Shown: piece after piece, positions 9,635-17,833 of the stretch
Layout: each line of letters opens with the position of its first letter
Position numbering within the stretch: position 1 is the stretch's first letter
Source: Rhodospirillales bacterium
GTDB lineage: Bacteria; Pseudomonadota; Alphaproteobacteria; Rhodospirillales; GLO-3
DNA: 64,000 nt
Assembly: GCA_003354135.1 (NCBI GenBank)
Contig: PIVK01000011.1
Coordinates: 1-64,000 of the forward strand
Direction: 5' to 3'
The notes under the pieces: generated by a model
Told to the model about the DNA's origin: nothing
Seen by the model: only the letters and a program-made list of their open reading frames with translations
The model's database searches: none
Position numbers and translations under genes: made by a program

Positions 9635-10165
9635 ATGAGCAAGACTTCCAAAAAATCTTCCACGAAATCTTCCGAGACCGCCAAGGACGCGGTGCCGGAA
9701 AACCCCGCCCTTCCTCCCATGGTGGTGAATGGGCAGTATATCAAGGACCTGTCATTCGAGGCCCCGGGCACGCCTGCCATCTTCGCGCGCCTGAAGGACA
9801 AAGAGCCGGAGATCAACGTCAACGTTAATGTAAATGCCCAGGGGTTGGAGAAGAACCTCTTTGAAATCGTCCTGCACATCAAGAGTGAGTGCAAAACCGC
9901 TGAAGACGTGGCGTTTATCTGCGAGCTGGTCTACGGCGGCGTCTTCACCCTCAACGTGCCCCAGGAACACCTGGAACCCATGTTGCTCATCGAGTGCCCG
10001 CGGATGCTGTTCCCCTTCGCACGGAATATCGTTGCCGACGTAACCCGGGATGGCGGTTTTCCGCCACTTCTGCTTAACATGGTCGATTTCGTCGCCATGT
10101 ACCAGAAGCAGCTTCAGGAGCACCAGACTGCCGGAAACGGTGGTGAAGGTGCCGCTGAGGGCTGA
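9635..10165 (+). CDS. secB: Protein-export chaperone SecB
   Basis: The 176-residue tetrameric chaperone holds preproteins unfolded for SecA. After a Ser/Lys-rich extension of about 28 residues the core reads VNGQYIKDLSFEAPGTPAIF, then NLFEIVLHIKSECKT and LEPMLLIECPRMLFPFARNI, all SecB signatures. I chose the ATG at 9635, preceded by AGGGG at 9622-9626, over the TTG at 9614. Confidence 0.97.
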   Translation: MSKTSKKSSTKSSETAKDAVPENPALPPMVVNGQYIKDLSFEAPGTPAIFARLKDKEPEINVNVNVNAQGLEKNLFEIVLHIKSECKTAEDVAFICELVYGGVFTLNVPQEHLEPMLLIECPRMLFPFARNIVADVTRDGGFPPLLLNMVDFVAMYQKQLQEHQTAGNGGEGAAEG

Positions 10166-10191
10166 GGCACCACGGTCGTTTTGATCGCGGA

Positions 10192-10866
10192 TCAGTCGCG
10201 TCGCGTAACCCAGAGCGGATCGGTAAGCTTGGCGAGAAAGGCGGCGTGCGCGTCCGTTTCTTCGGTCGTCGGCGCGTGAAGGCAAGGAGTGCGCTGTTTG
10301 CGGTCGGCGCGAGCCTTCGACTCTTTCTTGGTAGCCGCCAGCGCGAGGTTCGGCTGTCGCCCACCGATAAGCTCCAGGTAGACCTCGGCCAGAAGCTCGG
10401 AATCGAGCAGCGCCCCGTGCAGATCCCGCCCGGAGTTGTCGATGTTAAATCGCTTGCAAAGCGCGTCCAGGTTAGCCTGAGCACCGGGGAAGCGGCTCCG
10501 GGCCATTTGGACGGTGTCGACGGTGCGTTCCATGGGGAGAGGCGGACGGTCGAGGCGCCCCAATTCCGCGTTTATGAACCCCATATCGAAAGTGGCATTG
10601 TGAATAATGAGGGTGGCGTCGCCAAGAAAACCAAGAAAGGCGTCCACCACTTCGGAAAAGACGGGATGGGTCCCCAGAAACTCCTCCGACAAGCCATGCA
10701 CGGCCTGGGCCTCCGGCGGCATGTTGCGTTCCGGGTTGACGTACTGGTGGTAGGTGCGCCCGGTGGCAAGGTGGTTGACCAGCTCGACACAGCCGATCTC
10801 GACGATTCTGTGGCCACTTTTTGGGTCGAGACCCGTGGTTTCCGTATCAAGAACGATTTCGCGCAT
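10192..10866 (-). CDS. dnaQ: DNA polymerase III epsilon subunit (3'-5' proofreading exonuclease)
   Basis: The 224-residue DEDDh exonuclease has Exo I REIVLDTETTGLDPKSGHRIVE, Exo II LIIHNATFDMGFI and Exo III HGALLDSELLAEVYLEL. After the catalytic domain, GGRQPNLALA (about residues 175-184) resembles the beta-clamp binding motif of E. coli epsilon. The ATG at 10866 gives the family N-terminus; the upstream frame to 10896 is probably not used. Its neighbour is coaE on the same strand. Confidence 0.97.
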   Translation of the reverse strand: MREIVLDTETTGLDPKSGHRIVEIGCVELVNHLATGRTYHQYVNPERNMPPEAQAVHGLSEEFLGTHPVFSEVVDAFLGFLGDATLIIHNATFDMGFINAELGRLDRPPLPMERTVDTVQMARSRFPGAQANLDALCKRFNIDNSGRDLHGALLDSELLAEVYLELIGGRQPNLALAATKKESKARADRKQRTPCLHAPTTEETDAHAAFLAKLTDPLWVTRRD

Positions 10867-10922
10867 GTTGGTTCCGGGCCGGTTGTGGAGCCTCATATAG
10901 TAAATATATGCGGTTGATATGT

Positions 10923-11546
10923 CTATATATTGTAGCCTGGCCGCCAGCAGCGGGGGAAAATCACAGGAGCCCGGGCGGCAATGGCGCGGATCTGGCGGTA
11001 GTGGTCATCCAAGCCGAGACCGGTGAGGACGATGAAATCGGCGCGCCGGCGTTTTTCGGTGTCCGGGATCTGACGAGCGAGAATTGCATCCAGGCGATCG
11101 CGGGTCATGCCGGGGCGCAGCAGAGCACGCCGGGCCTGAATGTGACGGGGAGCCGAAACCACCGCCACGGCGTCGCAATCCCGGTCCAGCCCGGTCTCGA
11201 ACAGCAGCGGCACGCTGAGGACAGCCAGGGTTTCCCCGCGACGCGACGCGGCGGCCAGGAAAGACCGGCTCGCATGGGCCACCGCAGGGTGAACAAGCGC
11301 TTCCAAGCGCGCTAGGGTGGTCTCGTCGCCCAGCACGTGCCGGGAAAGAAGGCCGCGGTCGACTTGGCCGGTCTTCACTACCCCGGGGAACATGGTTTCG
11401 ATGGCCGCGATCAGGGTGCGATCCGACGCATAGAGGCGGTGCACGACCGCATCGGCATCAAAGACAGGGACACGCAGACGATGGAAGAACAGGGTCGCGG
11501 TTGACTTGCCCATGGCAATGGAACCAGTGAGACCGAGAATGACCAT
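10923..11546 (-). CDS. coaE: Dephospho-CoA kinase
   Basis: The 207-residue P-loop kinase performs the last step of CoA synthesis. Walker A is GLTGSIAMGKSTATLFF, followed by VPVFDADAVVHRLY with the catalytic aspartate. The LID-region residues are in RPGMTRDRLDAILARQIPDTEKRRRADFI. It lies between aroE and dnaQ in the conserved origin-proximal cluster, 10 nt after aroE. Confidence 0.97.
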   Translation of the reverse strand: MVILGLTGSIAMGKSTATLFFHRLRVPVFDADAVVHRLYASDRTLIAAIETMFPGVVKTGQVDRGLLSRHVLGDETTLARLEALVHPAVAHASRSFLAAASRRGETLAVLSVPLLFETGLDRDCDAVAVVSAPRHIQARRALLRPGMTRDRLDAILARQIPDTEKRRRADFIVLTGLGLDDHYRQIRAIAARAPVIFPRCWRPGYNI

Positions 11547-11556
11547 CCTATATGTC

Positions 11557-12405
11557 CTATTGACCCCGGGTCTCCAGCACCGCAGTGCGAAGGTCCGGCG
11601 TTACTTCCGGCTCCCGGCCGAACCAGGCGGCAAACCCGGGCCGGGCTTGGTGCAGCAACATGCCCAGCCCATCCACCGCGCGGTTGCCGCGTTTCCGGGC
11701 TTCGGCCAGCAGAGGCGTTTCCAGGGGCGTATAAACGATGTCGTTGACCAGCGCCTCGCTCGGCAGGTCATCAAGGTCCAGTTCGAGAGCGCCATAACCC
11801 GTCATGCCCAGCGTGGTGGTGTTGACCAGAAGCGCCGCCCCCGACAGGACCGACGCCCGATCCTTCCAGGGAACAGCCGTAATCGCCCCACCTAGGTCTG
11901 AAGCCAATTTATCGGCACGCTGCCGGGTTCGATTAACCAGCTTCACCTCGGGCACCCCGGCCCCAAGGAGTGCGGCGACGACCGCCCGCGCCGCGCCGCC
12001 GGCCCCGATAATGACGGCCGGACCGGTTGCAGCCGTCCAGGCGGGCTCGGCCGCCTTTAGATTTTCCAGGAACCCAAAACCGTCCGTATTGCGGCCCAAC
12101 AGCGTACCGTCCTCTTGAACGATGACCGTATTTACCGCACCGAGGTGTCGCGCTTGGTCGTCGGTTTCGTCCACGACTTGAAAGGCGGCTTCCTTGTGGG
12201 GCACCGTGACATTGGCCCCCTGAAATCCGAGCCGCGCCAACATTCGAAGCGCGTCGGCAAAATCCTCGGGCGCGACGGCCAGCGGCACGTAGGCTCCATC
12301 GATTTCATAAGCGTCGAGCCAATAACCGTGCAAGCAGGGCGATAGGGAATGTTCGACGGGCCAGCCCATAACACCGGCAAGGCGTGCTTTTCCAGTGGGA
12401 ATCAT
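11557..12405 (-). CDS. aroE: Shikimate dehydrogenase
   Basis: The 282-residue NADPH-dependent enzyme reduces 3-dehydroshikimate. Substrate residues appear in VEHSLSPCLHGYWLD, and the catalytic lysine is in ANVTVPHKEAAF. The dinucleotide loop is IIGAGGAARAVVAAL, with NADP-binding NRTRQRADKLA after it. An AGGAG site precedes the ATG at 12405. In many relatives maf lies directly upstream of aroE; here only 102 bp separate aroE from PPSRP. Confidence 0.97.
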   Translation of the reverse strand: MIPTGKARLAGVMGWPVEHSLSPCLHGYWLDAYEIDGAYVPLAVAPEDFADALRMLARLGFQGANVTVPHKEAAFQVVDETDDQARHLGAVNTVIVQEDGTLLGRNTDGFGFLENLKAAEPAWTAATGPAVIIGAGGAARAVVAALLGAGVPEVKLVNRTRQRADKLASDLGGAITAVPWKDRASVLSGAALLVNTTTLGMTGYGALELDLDDLPSEALVNDIVYTPLETPLLAEARKRGNRAVDGLGMLLHQARPGFAAWFGREPEVTPDLRTAVLETRGQ

Positions 12406-12507
12406 CGAACCTGCTCCTTTGAACCCTCCTGCCACCAGTTTAACGGCGCACTGGGGTGGGGAACCATCACTTTATAAGACGACGCTGCCCTGGTTGTGCG
12501 GAAAAGG

Positions 12508-13326
12508 TCACGAATTGGCCTCTTGGTGAACCTTCAGAAGCTGTTTGATGGTGGTTGCCGTTTCCTCGATAGACTTGCGGGTGACATCGATGATCGGCCA
12601 GTCATGGTCAATAAAAAACCTTTGAGCTTCGGCAACTTCGCGACGTACGGCTTCCAGATCCGCATAATCGGAGTGGCTATCATGCTGCAGGATGGCAAGG
12701 CGGTTTTGGCGCACCTGAACCAGATACTTGGGATCCTTGGTCAGCCCAACCACAAGAAGATTTTTGATAGTCATAAGTTCGTTGAGCAAGGGAACCCCGG
12801 GAACGATGGGCACGTTGGCTGCTTTGACACCCCGGTTGGCAAGATAAACGCAGGTTGGCGTCTTGCTCGTACGCGATACACCTACCAATATCACATCGGC
12901 CAAACCGAGGGTACTGGCCGACTGGCCGTCGTCATGAGTGAGGGCATAGTTTATGGCCTCGATCCGCGTATAGTTGGCCGCATTCAAGGTGTGCTGACGA
13001 CCAGGACGCGGCTGGATAGTGGCACCAAGATACAACCCAAGGGCGGAAAGAACCGAATCGAGAGCGCAGAGATAAGGAACATTTAAATCCCGAAAAGCAT
13101 CTTCAAGGGCGTGTCGGATGTTGGGGTTAATTACCGTAAAAATGACCAACCCGGGTGTCTTCTCGATGTTCTTTAAAACCTTCTTAACCTCGGTCTTGTT
13201 TCGTACCATCGGCCAGACGTGTTCCTCCACCGTCACATCCTCGAACTGCACGAGACAGGCCTGAACGAGCATACTGACGGTTTCACCGGTAGAATCCGAG
13301 ACCAGATGGAGATGCTTAACCTCCAT
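12508..13326 (-). CDS. Pyruvate, phosphate/water dikinase regulatory protein (PPSRP, DUF299)
   Basis: The 272-residue bifunctional serine/threonine kinase and phosphorylase of the DUF299 family controls PEP synthase or PPDK by (de)phosphorylation. Its N-terminus is LHLVSDSTGETVSMLVQA, and the nucleotide loop is VILVGVSRTSKTPTCVYLAN. The target is not in the window. It faces away from the adjacent non-coding origin region. A gene of this family flanks the origin in Caulobacter and Rickettsia as well. Confidence 0.96.
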   Translation of the reverse strand: MEVKHLHLVSDSTGETVSMLVQACLVQFEDVTVEEHVWPMVRNKTEVKKVLKNIEKTPGLVIFTVINPNIRHALEDAFRDLNVPYLCALDSVLSALGLYLGATIQPRPGRQHTLNAANYTRIEAINYALTHDDGQSASTLGLADVILVGVSRTSKTPTCVYLANRGVKAANVPIVPGVPLLNELMTIKNLLVVGLTKDPKYLVQVRQNRLAILQHDSHSDYADLEAVRREVAEAQRFFIDHDWPIIDVTRKSIEETATTIKQLLKVHQEANS

Positions 13327-13356
13327 GGTTGGGATACGCCTCCTCGTAGGACAAAA

Positions 13357-13365
13357 TGTGGATAA
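13357..13365 (-). promoter_or_regulatory. DnaA box (perfect)
   Basis: TGTGGATAA on the plus strand reads TTATCCACA on the minus strand, the exact high-affinity DnaA consensus. It lies 31 bp outside the PPSRP start codon. Confidence 0.8.
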
Positions 13366-13560
13366 GCGGGTTTATTCGGGAATTCGCGCCTTTCATACCC
13401 TGAAACCGAAATATTGTCCCACCAGTATTTTACAGAAAATACATAATTTCCATAGTCCGGGAAAAGCGGACCCTAAAGGGAGATTATCCCCGTATTCCAC
13501 GCAAAGGACCTAAATCGTTTAACGGCAAATTTCCGGGATTTCACGTCTGCTCCTATCGCG

Positions 13561-13569
13561 TTATTCACC
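13561..13569 (+). promoter_or_regulatory. DnaA box (one mismatch)
   Basis: TTATTCACC differs from TTATNCACA only at the last base. It is in the middle of the proposed origin. Confidence 0.55.
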
Positions 13570-13616
13570 TGTCGTCCCCACCGAAGAAAGACAGAAGACG
13601 GCGAAACTGATAAACC

Positions 13617-13625
13617 TGTGGAAAA
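13617..13625 (-). promoter_or_regulatory. DnaA box (fits TTWTNCACA)
   Basis: TGTGGAAAA reads TTTTCCACA on the minus strand. A further near-box on the plus strand, TTTTCCACC at 13640-13648, lies 15 bp away in opposite orientation, next to the AT-rich tract. Confidence 0.65.
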
Positions 13626-13654
13626 CAAATAATCCCCGGTTTTCCACCCCCCAA

Positions 13655-13692
13655 CAAACTACAACAACCTATTTTTATATCTTTTATTTATG
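13655..13692. other. AT-rich candidate DNA unwinding element
   Basis: This stretch of A, T and CAA-rich sequence (core TATTTTTATATCTTTTATTT, 13670-13689) is the most AT-rich block in the origin gap. It lies beside the DnaA-box pair. Its role in strand opening is inferred from composition and position. Confidence 0.5.
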
Positions 13693-13758
13693 TGGGGAAT
13701 AGGGTTTGAATAGGGCTGTCCAACAGGGTGTAACCGACGGGAAGAGGGGACGGCAAAG

Positions 13759-14790
13759 GTGAAAAAGGCATTTCTCGCGGCATTCGACGGACCGTCCCGG
13801 ACTCAACCCCCTTTCTGGCTTATGCGGCAGGCGGGACGCTATCTGCCGGAGTACCGGAAAATCCGAAAACAAACGTCCAACTTCCTCGAATTTTGCTATT
13901 CGCCGGATTTAGCGGTTGAAGTAACGCTGCAACCCCTACGACGTTACGGCATGGATGGCGCGATCCTATTTAGTGATATTTTGGTTATTCCCGATGCCTT
14001 GGGACAGTCGGTACGGTTCGAAGAAGGTCGTGGACCGGTACTGGAGCCGATTCGCTCGGTCGAACAACTAAAGGCGCTGAGCCTGGATGGTTTACATCGT
14101 CATCTTGCACCGGTTTATGAAACGGTGGAACGTCTAAGCCAAGAAATTCCAAAGGAAACAACGTTGATCGGCTTTGCCGGGGCTCCCTGGACGGTTGCGA
14201 CCTATATGGTGGAAGGGCATGGAAGCAAAGATTACGTGGAAAGCCGAACCTGGGCAGTCCGGGATCCGGAGGGGTTCGGAGCAGTCATCGACGTGCTGGT
14301 CGACGCAACCGCAGAGTATCTGATCGAACAAGGTCGGCGGGGCGCAGAAGTGGTTCAGATCTTTGACAGCTGGGCCGGAGTGTTGAGTGAGACGGAATTT
14401 CGGCGCTGGGTCATCGAACCGACGGCTGAACTGGTAAAACGCATTAAAAAAATTCATCCCAATCTGCCGGTTATCGGCTTTCCCAAAGGTGCCGGTGTAC
14501 TCTACGAGGCCTACGTGAAAGAGACAGGAGTTGACGGAGTCAGTCTGGACAGCACAGTTCCGGTAGAATGGGCTGCGAACGTCTTACAACCACAGTGTCT
14601 GGTCCAGGGGAACCTGGACAATCTGATCCTGGTGGCCGGAGGCAGTGCCATGGAGCGGGAGATGGAACGGATTTTCGACGCACTGGCTGGAGGACGATTT
14701 ATCTTCAACCTGGGGCACGGGATCATTCCTCAGACCCCGCCGGAACACGTGGCCCACCTTGCGAAATGGATAAGAGACTGGTCGAAATAA
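13759..14790 (+). CDS. hemE: Uroporphyrinogen decarboxylase
   Basis: The 343-residue enzyme decarboxylates uroporphyrinogen III to coproporphyrinogen III. The signature [20 protein letters not shown] is at the N-terminus, and the catalytic aspartate region is [16 protein letters not shown]. It starts with GTG at 13759, preceded by AGAGGGG at about 10 nt. It is the first gene right of the origin and begins a heme cluster with hemH and hemJ. Confidence 0.98.
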   Translation: MKKAFLAAFDGPSRTQPPFWLMRQAGRYLPEYRKIRKQTSNFLEFCYSPDLAVEVTLQPLRRYGMDGAILFSDILVIPDALGQSVRFEEGRGPVLEPIRSVEQLKALSLDGLHRHLAPVYETVERLSQEIPKETTLIGFAGAPWTVATYMVEGHGSKDYVESRTWAVRDPEGFGAVIDVLVDATAEYLIEQGRRGAEVVQIFDSWAGVLSETEFRRWVIEPTAELVKRIKKIHPNLPVIGFPKGAGVLYEAYVKETGVDGVSLDSTVPVEWAANVLQPQCLVQGNLDNLILVAGGSAMEREMERIFDALAGGRFIFNLGHGIIPQTPPEHVAHLAKWIRDWSK

Positions 14791-14793
14791 GCG

Positions 14794-15822
14794 ATGACGC
14801 GTCTTGCAATCGTTCTCATGGCTATGGGGGGACCGGATAGTCCCGAAGCGGTGGAACCGTTTTTGTTTAATCTCTTTAACGATCCAGCCATTATCGGAGC
14901 CCCGAAACCCATTCGCGGGCTGTTGGCGAAATGGATTTCAAAAAAACGGGGTCCGGTGGCGCGGGAGATCTATTCCCATATAGGGGGAAAATCTCCGCTA
15001 TTGGCCCATACGTTGCGTCAAGGGGAAGCGCTGGCCGGGGTATTGGCAGCCGACTGCGAGGTCAGGAGTTTCGTTGCCATGCGGTACTGGCATCCGTTCG
15101 CCGAAGAAGTGGCGGCGGATGTCAGGGCTTTCGAGGCGGACGAGGTGATCCTGTTGCCGATGTATCCGCAGTACTCGACGACGACCAGCGCCAGTTCCAT
15201 TGCGGACTTCAAGCGGGCGGCGACAAAGGCGGGCGTCACCGTGCCGATTAAGGAGGTCTGCTGTTACCCGGTGGAGAAGGGATTTATCGAAGCGCAGGCT
15301 AATCTGGCGCGACCGGCTTTGGAAGAAGCAAAGGGGTACGGCAAGCCTCGGGTCCTATTCTCGGCTCATGGGCTGCCGAAGAAGGTGGTGGGCAAGGGTG
15401 ATCCCTACCAATGGCAGGTAGAGCAGTCGGCGGCTGCGATCGCGGAAGAAATGGGAGAGGAAGATCTGGACTGGCGGGTTTGTTATCAAAGCCGCGTCGG
15501 GCCTTTGGAATGGATCGGACCGGCGACAGAGGACGAACTGAGGCGCGCCGGCAGCGACGGGGTTTCGGTGGTCCTGGTGCCTTTGGCGTTTGTTTCCGAA
15601 CATTCGGAGACGATGGTCGAACTCGACATCGAATACCGCAAGATATCGGAGGATGCCGGGGTGCCGAGATATATCAGGGTGTCGACGGTGCTCGATCACC
15701 CAGCTTTCATCGGCGGGCTTGCCGAAGTGGTTAGGCGAGTCCGCAGGGATGGGGAAAAGATCTGTTCAGGATCAGGGGAACGCATCTGCCCCGGAACGTG
15801 GCGGAAATGCGGGCAGGCATAG
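14794..15822 (+). CDS. hemH: Ferrochelatase, probably [2Fe-2S] type
   Basis: The 342-residue enzyme inserts ferrous iron into protoporphyrin IX. The catalytic histidine is in LFSAHGLPKKVV, and the conserved glutamate is in FVSEHSETMVELDIEYR. The C-terminal extension carries three cysteines in ICSGSGERICPGTWRKCG. With a further cysteine in the core (WRVCYQSR is one candidate), this resembles the cluster ligands described for Caulobacter-type ferrochelatases. It starts 3 nt after the hemE stop. Confidence 0.97.
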   Translation: MTRLAIVLMAMGGPDSPEAVEPFLFNLFNDPAIIGAPKPIRGLLAKWISKKRGPVAREIYSHIGGKSPLLAHTLRQGEALAGVLAADCEVRSFVAMRYWHPFAEEVAADVRAFEADEVILLPMYPQYSTTTSASSIADFKRAATKAGVTVPIKEVCCYPVEKGFIEAQANLARPALEEAKGYGKPRVLFSAHGLPKKVVGKGDPYQWQVEQSAAAIAEEMGEEDLDWRVCYQSRVGPLEWIGPATEDELRRAGSDGVSVVLVPLAFVSEHSETMVELDIEYRKISEDAGVPRYIRVSTVLDHPAFIGGLAEVVRRVRRDGEKICSGSGERICPGTWRKCGQA

Positions 15823-15832
15823 GATCGAGACC

Positions 15833-16282
15833 ATGTTAGAACTCTCCGGACCGGAGTTCCTATGGGTGAAGGCGTTTCACCTGATTGCCGTGATCTCGTG
15901 GATGGCGGGTCTGTTCTACCTGCCGCGGCTTTACGTCTACCATGCCAAGGAACCGGTAGGGACCGAAACCTCCGAAACCCTCAAGATCATGGAAAGGAAA
16001 CTGCTCCGCGCCATTATGAATCCGGCCATGGTGGTGGCGGTGGTTTTGGGGGGCGCGCTGTTGTTGGATTTGGGTTGGGAGGTTTTCGCCGGCAATTGGT
16101 GGCTGCAGGTAAAGGTGACGGCAGGGTTGTTCATGCTGGTGTTTCACTGGCAGCTAACGCGCTGGCGTAGGGACTTCGCCGAAGACCGGAATACACGGTC
16201 CGAGAGGTTCTACCGCGTCGCCAATGAGATCCCGACAGTGCTGATGATCATCACCGTCATCATGGTGATCGTGCGCCCGTAA
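15833..16282 (+). CDS. hemJ: Protoporphyrinogen IX oxidase HemJ
   Basis: The 149-residue inner-membrane protein has four hydrophobic helices and the HemJ opening FLWVKAFHLIAVISWMAGLFYLPRL, with the conserved histidine in KAFHLIA. It oxidises protoporphyrinogen IX to protoporphyrin IX, so hemE, hemJ and hemH here cover three late heme steps. The ATG at 15833 lies 10 nt after hemH. The longer frame from 15590 only reads through hemH in another frame. Confidence 0.93.
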   Translation: MLELSGPEFLWVKAFHLIAVISWMAGLFYLPRLYVYHAKEPVGTETSETLKIMERKLLRAIMNPAMVVAVVLGGALLLDLGWEVFAGNWWLQVKVTAGLFMLVFHWQLTRWRRDFAEDRNTRSERFYRVANEIPTVLMIITVIMVIVRP

Positions 16283-16297
16283 TAAGATAAAGTTTGT

Positions 16298-16485
16298 TTG
16301 ACAGGATTGAAGCCTTTGGTTAAGGATCAGGCATCCTGTCTTGAAAATCCCCTTCGATTTCCTCCGTACAATACCCTGGAAGCGCACGCATTCCAGGGGT
16401 GATTCAAAAACGAAGCGCGTGAACCCGGTGTCCTGCCGGGTTCCAGAAACTCCTCCGTCTCCATCTCAAACCATTGGTGCCCGCC
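16298..16485 (+). promoter_or_regulatory. rho leader with candidate -35 box and two hairpins
   Basis: A TTGACA hexamer lies at 16298-16303, but the expected -10 region is weak. Further down, CCCTGGAA (16374-16381) pairs with TTCCAGGG (16391-16398), and GAACCCGG (16421-16428) pairs with CCGGGTTC (16436-16443). Both hairpins would be in the rho mRNA leader. Neither has a T-run, so any role in Rho autoregulation is a guess. Confidence 0.4.
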
Positions 16486-17742
16486 ATGAACCTCAAGGAA
16501 CTGAAACAGAAATCACCGGCCGATCTTTTGATCTATGCCGAAGAGTTGGAGATCGAGAATGCGAGCAGCCTGCGCAAGCAGGACATGATGTTCGCCATCC
16601 TCAAGCGACTAGCCGACAACGATGTTCCCATCTCCGGCGATGGTGTTCTGGAGGTGTTGCAGGACGGGTTCGGCTTCCTACGCTCGCCGGAGGCCAACTA
16701 CCTACCGGGACCGGACGACATTTATGTATCGCCGAGCCAGGTGCGCCGTTTCGGGCTGCGGACTGGGGATACGGTGGAAGGCGAGATCCGCGCGCCCAGG
16801 GACGGGGAAAGATATTTCGCGTTGTTGAAGGTCAACGAGATTAATTTTGCCGACCCGCAGGCGGTCCGCCATAGGATCAACTTCGACAACCTGACGCCGC
16901 TCTATCCAGACGAACGCTTCAAGATGGAGATCGAAGATCCAAAGCACAAGGACGTGACATCGCGGGTCATCGATCTCATCACGCCGATTGGCAAGGGACA
17001 GCGGGCGTTGATCGTGGCTCCGCCCCGGACCGGCAAGACGGTAATGCTGCAAAACGTCGCCCATTCGTTGGCGGCCAACCATCCCGACAGCTATCTGATC
17101 GTGCTCCTGATCGACGAACGGCCGGAGGAGGTCACGGACATGGCGCGCTCGGTGCGGGGCGAGGTTATCAGCTCCACCTTCGACGAACCGGCAAGCCGTC
17201 ACGTTCAGGTGACCGAAATGGTAATGGCGAAGGCCAAGCGATTGGTCGAGCACAAGATGGATGTGGTGATTTTGCTGGATTCCATCACCCGTCTGGCCCG
17301 GGCCTATAACACGGTAGTGCCCTCGTCGGGGAAGGTTCTGACGGGTGGCGTCGATGCCAACGCGCTGCAGCGGCCGAAACGGTTTTTCGGTGCGGCGCGG
17401 AACATCGAGGAAGGCGGGTCCCTGACCATCATCGCGACGGCTTTGATCGACACCGGGTCGCGCATGGACGAGGTTATTTTCGAGGAGTTCAAAGGCACCG
17501 GCAACGCGGAAATTATCCTTGACCGCAAACTCAGCGATAAGCGGACCTGGCCGTCCATCGACATCACCAAATCGGGGACGCGGAAGGAAGAACTGCTGGT
17601 TGATAAGGGGACCCTGGCCAAGATGTGGGTTCTGCGCCGCATCCTGATGCCCATGGGGGTGACCGACGCCATGGAGTTCCTGCTGAGCAAGCTCAAGACG
17701 TCGAAGAACAACAACGACTTCTTCGATTCCATGAATACCTGA
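16486..17742 (+). CDS. rho: Transcription termination factor Rho
   Basis: The 418-residue hexameric RNA helicase terminates transcription. It has an N-terminal Rho-N helical domain ([20 protein letters not shown]) and an OB-fold RNA site (about residues 50-125, with [14 protein letters not shown]). Walker A is [13 protein letters not shown], followed by [12 protein letters not shown] and the R-loop [11 protein letters not shown]. The ATG at 16486 fits the family; the frame from 16474 adds only 4 residues. The length is normal. Confidence 0.98.
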   Translation: MNLKELKQKSPADLLIYAEELEIENASSLRKQDMMFAILKRLADNDVPISGDGVLEVLQDGFGFLRSPEANYLPGPDDIYVSPSQVRRFGLRTGDTVEGEIRAPRDGERYFALLKVNEINFADPQAVRHRINFDNLTPLYPDERFKMEIEDPKHKDVTSRVIDLITPIGKGQRALIVAPPRTGKTVMLQNVAHSLAANHPDSYLIVLLIDERPEEVTDMARSVRGEVISSTFDEPASRHVQVTEMVMAKAKRLVEHKMDVVILLDSITRLARAYNTVVPSSGKVLTGGVDANALQRPKRFFGAARNIEEGGSLTIIATALIDTGSRMDEVIFEEFKGTGNAEIILDRKLSDKRTWPSIDITKSGTRKEELLVDKGTLAKMWVLRRILMPMGVTDAMEFLLSKLKTSKNNNDFFDSMNT

Positions 17743-17767
17743 GACCAGGAAAGGTCAAGGAAAACAA

Positions 17768-17796
17768 AGCCCCCGGATGTAAGCCCGGGGGCTTTT
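17768..17796 (+). terminator. Intrinsic terminator after rho
   Basis: AGCCCCCGG (17768-17776) pairs with CCGGGGGCT (17785-17793) around an 8-nt loop, followed by TTT. It lies 26 nt after the rho stop and before the convergent quinone oxidoreductase gene. Read on the other strand it could also end that gene, although only AAA and no longer T-run is available there. Confidence 0.85.
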
Positions 17797-17833
17797 CGTT
17801 GGGGGTCCGAATCGAGTCCGATGCCTCTCCGAA

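Larger units (their letters stand above)
13327..13758. other. Probable chromosome replication origin (oriC)
   Basis: This 432-bp gene-free stretch lies between PPSRP and hemE, the documented origin position in Caulobacter crescentus and the predicted one in Rickettsia. It contains two DnaA boxes that fit TTWTNCACA (13357-13365 and 13617-13625) and two one-mismatch boxes (13561-13569 and 13640-13648). An AT-rich tract at about 13655-13692 is suited to unwinding. Genes on both sides point outward for several kb. Two parS sites and parAB follow on the right. I saw no convincing CtrA full site. Confidence 0.85.

Noticed and set aside
13500-13535. A CtrA binding site (TTAA-N7-TTAA) in the origin
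   Set aside because: Only one TTAA half at 13519-13522 was found; the second half is TTTC, so the full motif is absent.
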